Of a stretch of DNA of 9,288 bases, positions 5,965 through 9,288 are shown piece by piece. How positions within the stretch are numbered: position 1 is the first letter of the stretch; every line of letters starts with the position of its first letter. A program made the translations under genes and the position numbers. The notes beneath the pieces were generated by a model that saw only the letters and a program-made list of their open reading frames with translations, was not told the origin of the DNA and made no database searches. The stretch comes from Alphaproteobacteria bacterium (GTDB taxonomy: Bacteria; Pseudomonadota; Alphaproteobacteria; ATCC43930; CGMCC-115725): NCBI GenBank assembly GCA_005888515.1, contig VAZR01000249.1:1-9288 (forward strand). Reading direction: 5' to 3'.

Positions 5965-6129
5965 GGAACCCCCGAGTTCGCATCAACTTTAGGTTATGCA
6001 GCCTTACCAAAGCGTACTCGCCTATGCCAAGAAAAATGCTGCAACCCTGACCCGGCCAATCCGGGATTGACCCGCGGCGGAACGCTCCCGCATCCTGCCC
6101 CCTCGCGCGATAGGGAGGAACCGCCCGCG
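5965..6129. promoter_or_regulatory. divergent control region between the HdeA-like and thiolase genes
   Basis: This 165-bp gap must hold the promoter of the HdeA-like gene and probably that of the thiolase run. Visible items are a CCCGG-CCAAT-CCGGG inverted repeat (6051-6065), directly followed by TTGACC (6067-6072), a good -35 match reading towards the thiolase. No matching -10 is convincing. AGGGAGG near 6112-6118 is the thiolase ribosome site, about 11 nt from the ATG, which is longer than usual. Confidence 0.35.
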
Positions 6130-7302
6130 ATGAGCATCAAAGGCAAGGCCTATATCGTCGGGATCTACGAGCACCCGACGCGGCTTGCGACCGACAAAAC
6201 CGTGCCGCAACTCCACGCCGAATCCGCCAAGGGCGCGCTCGAAGATGCCGGGCTGACCAAGAACGACATCGACGGCTATTTCTGCGCCGCCGGCGACATG
6301 GCCGGGCTGGGCCAGCTGTCGATGACAGACTATCTCGGCCTGAAGACCCGGCACATCGATTCAACGGATGTCGGCGGCTCATCCTATCTGCTGCAGGTGG
6401 GCCATGCCGCCGAGGCGATCGCGCTCGGCAAATGCTCGATCGCGCTGATCACGCTGGCCGGCCGGCCGCGCGCCGAAGGGATGGCGACCGGCACGCAGCC
6501 GCGCGCCCCCGAGCGGCCGATGCCGGAATCGGGGTTCGAGCTGCCCTACGCGCCCGCCACCGCCAACATGTACGCGATGGCGGCGATGCGCCACATGCAC
6601 CAATACGGCACCACCAGCGAGCAGATGGCGTGGGTCAAGGTCGCCGCATCGCATCACGCGCAGCACAATCCGCATGCGATGCTGCGCGACGTCGTGACGG
6701 TGGAGGAGGTCGTCAACTCGCCGATGATCGCCGACCCGCTGCACCGGCTCGATTGCTGCGTGATCAGCGATGGCGGCGGCGCGATCATCATGACGACGCC
6801 GGAGATCGCGAAGAGCCTGAAACGCCCGCTCGTCAAGGTGATCGGGTCGGGCGAGGCGCCGAAACACCAGATGGGCGGCAAGGTCGATCTGACCTATTCC
6901 GGCGCCGTATGGTCGGGGCCTCTCGCCTTCGAGGAAGCCGGGGTGAAGCCGAGCGACATCAAATACGCCTCGATCTATGACAGCTTTACGATCACCGTCT
7001 TGATGCAGCTCGAGGATCTCGGCTTCTGCGAGAAGGGCCAGGGCGGCCGCTTTGTCAGCGACGGCAATCTGATCGCCGGGGTCGGCAAATTGCCGTTCAA
7101 CACCGATGGCGGCGGGCTGTGCAACAACCACCCGTCGAACCGCGGCGGTTTGACCAAGGTGCTCGAAGCCGTGCGGCAGCTGCGCGGCGAGGCGCATCCG
7201 GCGGTGCAGGTCAAGAATTGCGACATCGCCTTGGCGCACGGCACCGGCGGCTCGCTCGGCACTAGACACGCCGCGGCGACCGTGATCATGGAACGGGAGT
7301 GA
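6130..7302 (+). CDS. thiolase-fold protein (SCP2-thiolase/Ltp2-like) lacking the nucleophilic Cys
   Basis: A 390-aa cytosolic protein of thiolase length. The N-half has KAYIVGIYEHPTRLATDKTVPQLHAESAKGALEDAGLTKNDIDGYFCA, matching the 'v.IvG......k......l...a...AL.dAGl...dID' start of SCP2-type thiolases. Where thiolases carry their acylated cysteine (C-x-S/T-G), this protein reads DVGGSSYLL, so the position is about Ser84. In the C-half the GHP motif is CNNHPSNRGG, with His334 kept. The second thiolase cysteine (CxGGG) is replaced by ALAHGTGG (His370). A classical Claisen thiolase mechanism is therefore doubtful; an aldolase-type reaction, as in Ltp2-ChsH2, or a CoA-binding role is more likely. 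Its stop is 5 nt before the ATG of a DUF35 gene, the usual partner. Start ATG 6130 follows AGGGAGG. The substrate is unknown. Confidence 0.9.
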   Translation: MSIKGKAYIVGIYEHPTRLATDKTVPQLHAESAKGALEDAGLTKNDIDGYFCAAGDMAGLGQLSMTDYLGLKTRHIDSTDVGGSSYLLQVGHAAEAIALGKCSIALITLAGRPRAEGMATGTQPRAPERPMPESGFELPYAPATANMYAMAAMRHMHQYGTTSEQMAWVKVAASHHAQHNPHAMLRDVVTVEEVVNSPMIADPLHRLDCCVISDGGGAIIMTTPEIAKSLKRPLVKVIGSGEAPKHQMGGKVDLTYSGAVWSGPLAFEEAGVKPSDIKYASIYDSFTITVLMQLEDLGFCEKGQGGRFVSDGNLIAGVGKLPFNTDGGGLCNNHPSNRGGLTKVLEAVRQLRGEAHPAVQVKNCDIALAHGTGGSLGTRHAAATVIMERE

Positions 7303-7307
7303 GCGCG

Positions 7308-7721
7308 ATGGCCCAGGCGCAACAACCAACCCAACAGCAACAGCGTAAGATCGCGGCGCCGCCGATCAATTCCGAAACGCAGGCTTTCTGGGATGCGGCC
7401 GGTCAAGGCAAGCTGCTCTACAAGAAATGCGCCGGCTGCGGCGAGCCGCATTTCTATCCGCGGCCGCATTGTCCGTTCTGCTTCAGCGATCAGGTCGAAT
7501 GGCAGGAAGCCTCGGGCCGCGGCGCGATTTATACCTACAGCGTCATGCGCCGCGCGCCGGTACCCTACGCGATCGCCTATGTCACCCTGGCGGAAGGCCC
7601 GACGATGATGACCAACATCGTCGATTGCGATCTCAACAGCATCAAGATCGGCCAGGCCGTTCGCCTCGTCTTCAAGCCGAGCGAGGGCGGCCCGCCGGTG
7701 CCGATGTTCACCCCCGCTTGA
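7308..7721 (+). CDS. Zn-ribbon/OB-fold (DUF35) protein, partner of the thiolase-like enzyme
   Basis: A 137-aa protein with the two-part DUF35 layout: helical N-terminus (INSETQAFWDAAGQGKLLYKKC), a rubredoxin-like zinc ribbon C41-x2-C44-x10-C55-x2-C58 (KKCAGCGEPHFYPRPHCPFC), then an OB-fold barrel (GRGAIYTYSVMRR through GQAVRLVFKP). In known complexes such as ChsH2(DUF35)-Ltp2 and archaeal acetoacetyl-CoA thiolase/HMG-CoA synthase assemblies, this fold bridges or presents CoA substrates to a thiolase-fold partner. The preceding gene is such a partner. GTG 7299 overlaps the thiolase stop (GTGA), but ATG 7308 is preferred because GGGAG lies 8 nt upstream; either way the genes are translationally coupled. 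A Gln-rich stretch (residues 3-12) is an unusual, probably disordered leader. Confidence 0.92.
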   Translation: MAQAQQPTQQQQRKIAAPPINSETQAFWDAAGQGKLLYKKCAGCGEPHFYPRPHCPFCFSDQVEWQEASGRGAIYTYSVMRRAPVPYAIAYVTLAEGPTMMTNIVDCDLNSIKIGQAVRLVFKPSEGGPPVPMFTPA

Positions 7722-7767
7722 GATGCGGCGTACCCTGACGGGCTCTTGGGTTTAAGGAACGACGACT

Positions 7768-8211
7768 ATGCCCAATACCGTACGCTTGCACCGGGTTCTG
7801 GCAACCAGCCCGGAGAAAGTTTATCGCGCGTTCCTCGAAGCGGACGCGCTCGCGAAGTGGCTACCGCCCGGCGGCTTTGCCTGCACCGTCTATCACCTGG
7901 AACCGAAAGTCGGCGGCACGTTCAAAATGGCGTTCCGGAATTTCACGACGGGCAACAGCCACTCGTTTCACGGCGAATACGTTGAGCTCGTTCGGAATGA
8001 ACTCTTACGCTACACGGACAGGTTCGACGATCCCAAACTGGCCGGCGATATGCAGGTGACCGTGACATTGAATAAGGTATCGGTCGGTACCGAGGTCAAC
8101 ATCGTTCAGGAAGGCGTGCCCGACGTCATTCCGACGGAGGCCTGTTACCTCGGCTGGCAAGAATCGTTGCGAAACTTGGCGAGGCTCGTCGAGCCCGAGA
8201 TCAACCAATAA
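7768..8211 (+). CDS. SRPBCC family protein (AHSA1/START-like)
   Basis: A 147-aa cytosolic protein fitting the Aha1-homology 1-like branch of the SRPBCC/Bet v1 fold: HRVLATSPEKVYRAFLEADALAKWLPPGGF at the N-terminus ('r.i.aspe.VyrAf.dpe.la.WlpP.g'), LEPKVGGTFKMAF with the usual G-G turn, GEYVELVRNELLRYTDRFDD, a VTVTLNKVSVGTEVNIVQEG strand pair, and the closing helix GWQESLRNLARLVE. The fold forms a deep hydrophobic pocket; members bind small ligands, and a few are enzymes or toxin-antitoxin parts. No ligand can be inferred. AAGGAA lies 8 nt before ATG 7768. The gene is 46 bp after the DUF35 gene and on the same strand, so a shared transcript is plausible. It uses more A/T-ending codons than its neighbours (runs such as GTTCGGAATGAACTCTTACG), which may mean separate acquisition. 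Confidence 0.88.
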   Translation: MPNTVRLHRVLATSPEKVYRAFLEADALAKWLPPGGFACTVYHLEPKVGGTFKMAFRNFTTGNSHSFHGEYVELVRNELLRYTDRFDDPKLAGDMQVTVTLNKVSVGTEVNIVQEGVPDVIPTEACYLGWQESLRNLARLVEPEINQ

Positions 8212-8278
8212 GGGACCGGCAATGCAGAGCGTCTCAGAAGCGCAACGGCGCTCGGGGCGATAACATGGGAGGAAAGCC

Positions 8279-9288
8279 ATGGTCAGCCGGCGGACGTTTC
8301 TGTCGCTGGTCGCCGGCAGCATCGCGGCCCCGCGCTTGGCTTCCGCGCAACAGCCCGCGGCGCAGAAGGTGGCGCTGTATGCGAATGTCGGCGCCGATCT
8401 GACGCATTACGACGTTGATATCGCCAAGGCGGAGCTGATCAAGCGCGACACGATGGCGTTGCCGGCGAGCGTGCAATATGCCTGGCCGCATGCATCGCGG
8501 CGCTATCTCTATGTCGCGAGCAGCGACAGCCAAGCCGGTTATGGCCGGCAAGGGACCGAGCACCACGTCACCGCGCTCGCGATCGATCCGAAGACCGGTG
8601 CTCTCTCGAAGCATGGCGAGCCGATAAAGCTGCCGACCCGGCCCATCCACATGAGCACCGACATTCCGTCGGAGAACATCCTCGTCGCGTTCAATAATCC
8701 GAGCGCGGTGCGGGTGTACCGCATCAACAAGGATTTCAGCCCGGGCGAAGAGGTGAAGCAGCCCGGCACGATCGATGCCGGCATTTTCGCCCATCAGATC
8801 CGCACGACCCCCGACAACAAGCTGGCGGTGCTGGTGACGCGCGGCAATGAGGGCACGCCCACCAAGGCGGAGGATCCCGGCGCCCTGAAGGTCTTTGAGT
8901 ACAGCAACGGGGTTCTGAAGAACGAAGTCTCCATCGCGCCGAACGGCGGCAAGGAATTCGGCCCGCAAAATCAATCCGGAGATCGTCTTCAAGGCCGAGA
9001 CGCTCGCCGAGCCGAACAACATCCGGGCGCGGCAGGCGGCAGGCACGATGCATATCCATCCGAACGGCCGGTTTCTCTACGGCGCCAACCGCGCCGAACA
9101 GACGGTCGACTATCAGGGCAAGAAGGTGTTCAAGGGCGGCGAGAACAGCATCGTCGTCTACGCGATCGATCAGTCGACCGGCGAGCCGAAGCCGATCCAG
9201 CACGCCGATACCAAGAAGATCCACCCGCGCACTTTCCACATCGACCCGAGCGGGCGTCTGCTGGTGGCGGAGCACAATTTGCCGCTCG
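8279..9288 (+). pseudogene. Tat-exported beta-propeller lactonase-family protein (YbhE/Pgl-like), frameshifted, 3' end outside window
   Basis: Start ATG 8279 has GGGAGG 6 nt upstream. Residues 1-23 are a twin-arginine signal (SRRTFLSLVAGS..., cleavage after ASA-23), so the product should be exported folded to the periplasm. The first frame gives propeller strands: VALYANVGADLTHYDVDIAKAEL, ASRRYLYVASSDS, HHVTALAIDPKTGALSKHG, HMSTDIPSENILVAFNN, HQIRTTPDNKLAVLVTRGNEG, ALKVFEYSNGVL, up to GGKEFGP (about residue 229). From about 8964 the correct frame is +1, reading KINPEIVFKAETLAEPNNIR, MHIHPNGRFLYGANRA, ENSIVVYAIDQSTGEP and HIDPSGRLLVAEHNLPL, then the window ends. The first frame stays open to the end but reads as nonsense. 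A conserved FGPRHLDFHP-like block expected at the junction is also absent, suggesting a deletion. The family includes 6-phosphogluconolactonase, but substrates of exported members are mostly unknown. Confidence 0.8.

Noticed and set aside
6379..7329. 316-aa minus-strand open frame opposite the thiolase-like gene
   Set aside because: Antisense shadow of a conserved gene, with no recognisable domain.
8234..9275. Minus-strand open frames (270 and 179 aa) opposite the lactonase gene
   Set aside because: Antisense of clear propeller-strand coding in the plus frames, with no domain recognised.

Overview
The window is a GC-rich piece of a bacterial chromosome with short gaps between genes, Shine-Dalgarno-led starts and strong G/C third-position preference. 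The protein families, two Tat/Sec-exported proteins and two dispersed palindromic repeats (GTCATTCCGGGGCG... and GTCATCCCGGCGAAGGCCGG...) of types widespread in alphaproteobacteria point to Hyphomicrobiales, probably near Bradyrhizobium/Xanthobacteraceae. This placement is inference. No phage, transposase, CRISPR, tRNA or rRNA is visible.

Left part (1-3215, all minus strand): the N-terminal third of a 2-oxoglutarate/Fe(II) dioxygenase of the isopenicillin-N-synthase type, cut by the window edge; a 60-aa helical small protein; a 331-bp gap holding nested inverted repeats and a REP-like palindrome; a 307-aa secreted protein of unrecognised family; and a 12-helix MFS transporter.

Middle (3216-4458): a 112-bp divergent control region full of hairpins, then a broken Ada-type methylation sensor/AraC regulator. 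Its Zn/methyl-acceptor domain and its HTH domain are in different frames, and the linker expected between them is missing. A converging NTF2/SnoaL-like gene follows. It shares its 5' control region with the next gene, and most of that region is occupied by an 80-bp palindromic repeat.

Right part (4459-9288): a CaiB/BaiF family III CoA-transferase (plus), a converging HdeA-like periplasmic protein (minus), then a plus-strand run: thiolase-fold protein, its Zn-ribbon/OB-fold (DUF35) partner, an AHSA1-type SRPBCC protein, and a Tat-exported beta-propeller lactonase-family protein that is frameshifted and runs off the window. The thiolase/DUF35 pair is the clearest functional unit. The thiolase lacks the usual nucleophilic cysteine, as in steroid side-chain aldolases of the Ltp2-ChsH2 type. 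With the nearby CoA-transferase it suggests activation and cleavage of an unknown CoA-linked acid, but the substrate cannot be read from the sequence.

I see no clearly new system. The points most worth checking are the Cys-less thiolase/DUF35 pair, the two similarly damaged genes, and the structured intergenic regions.
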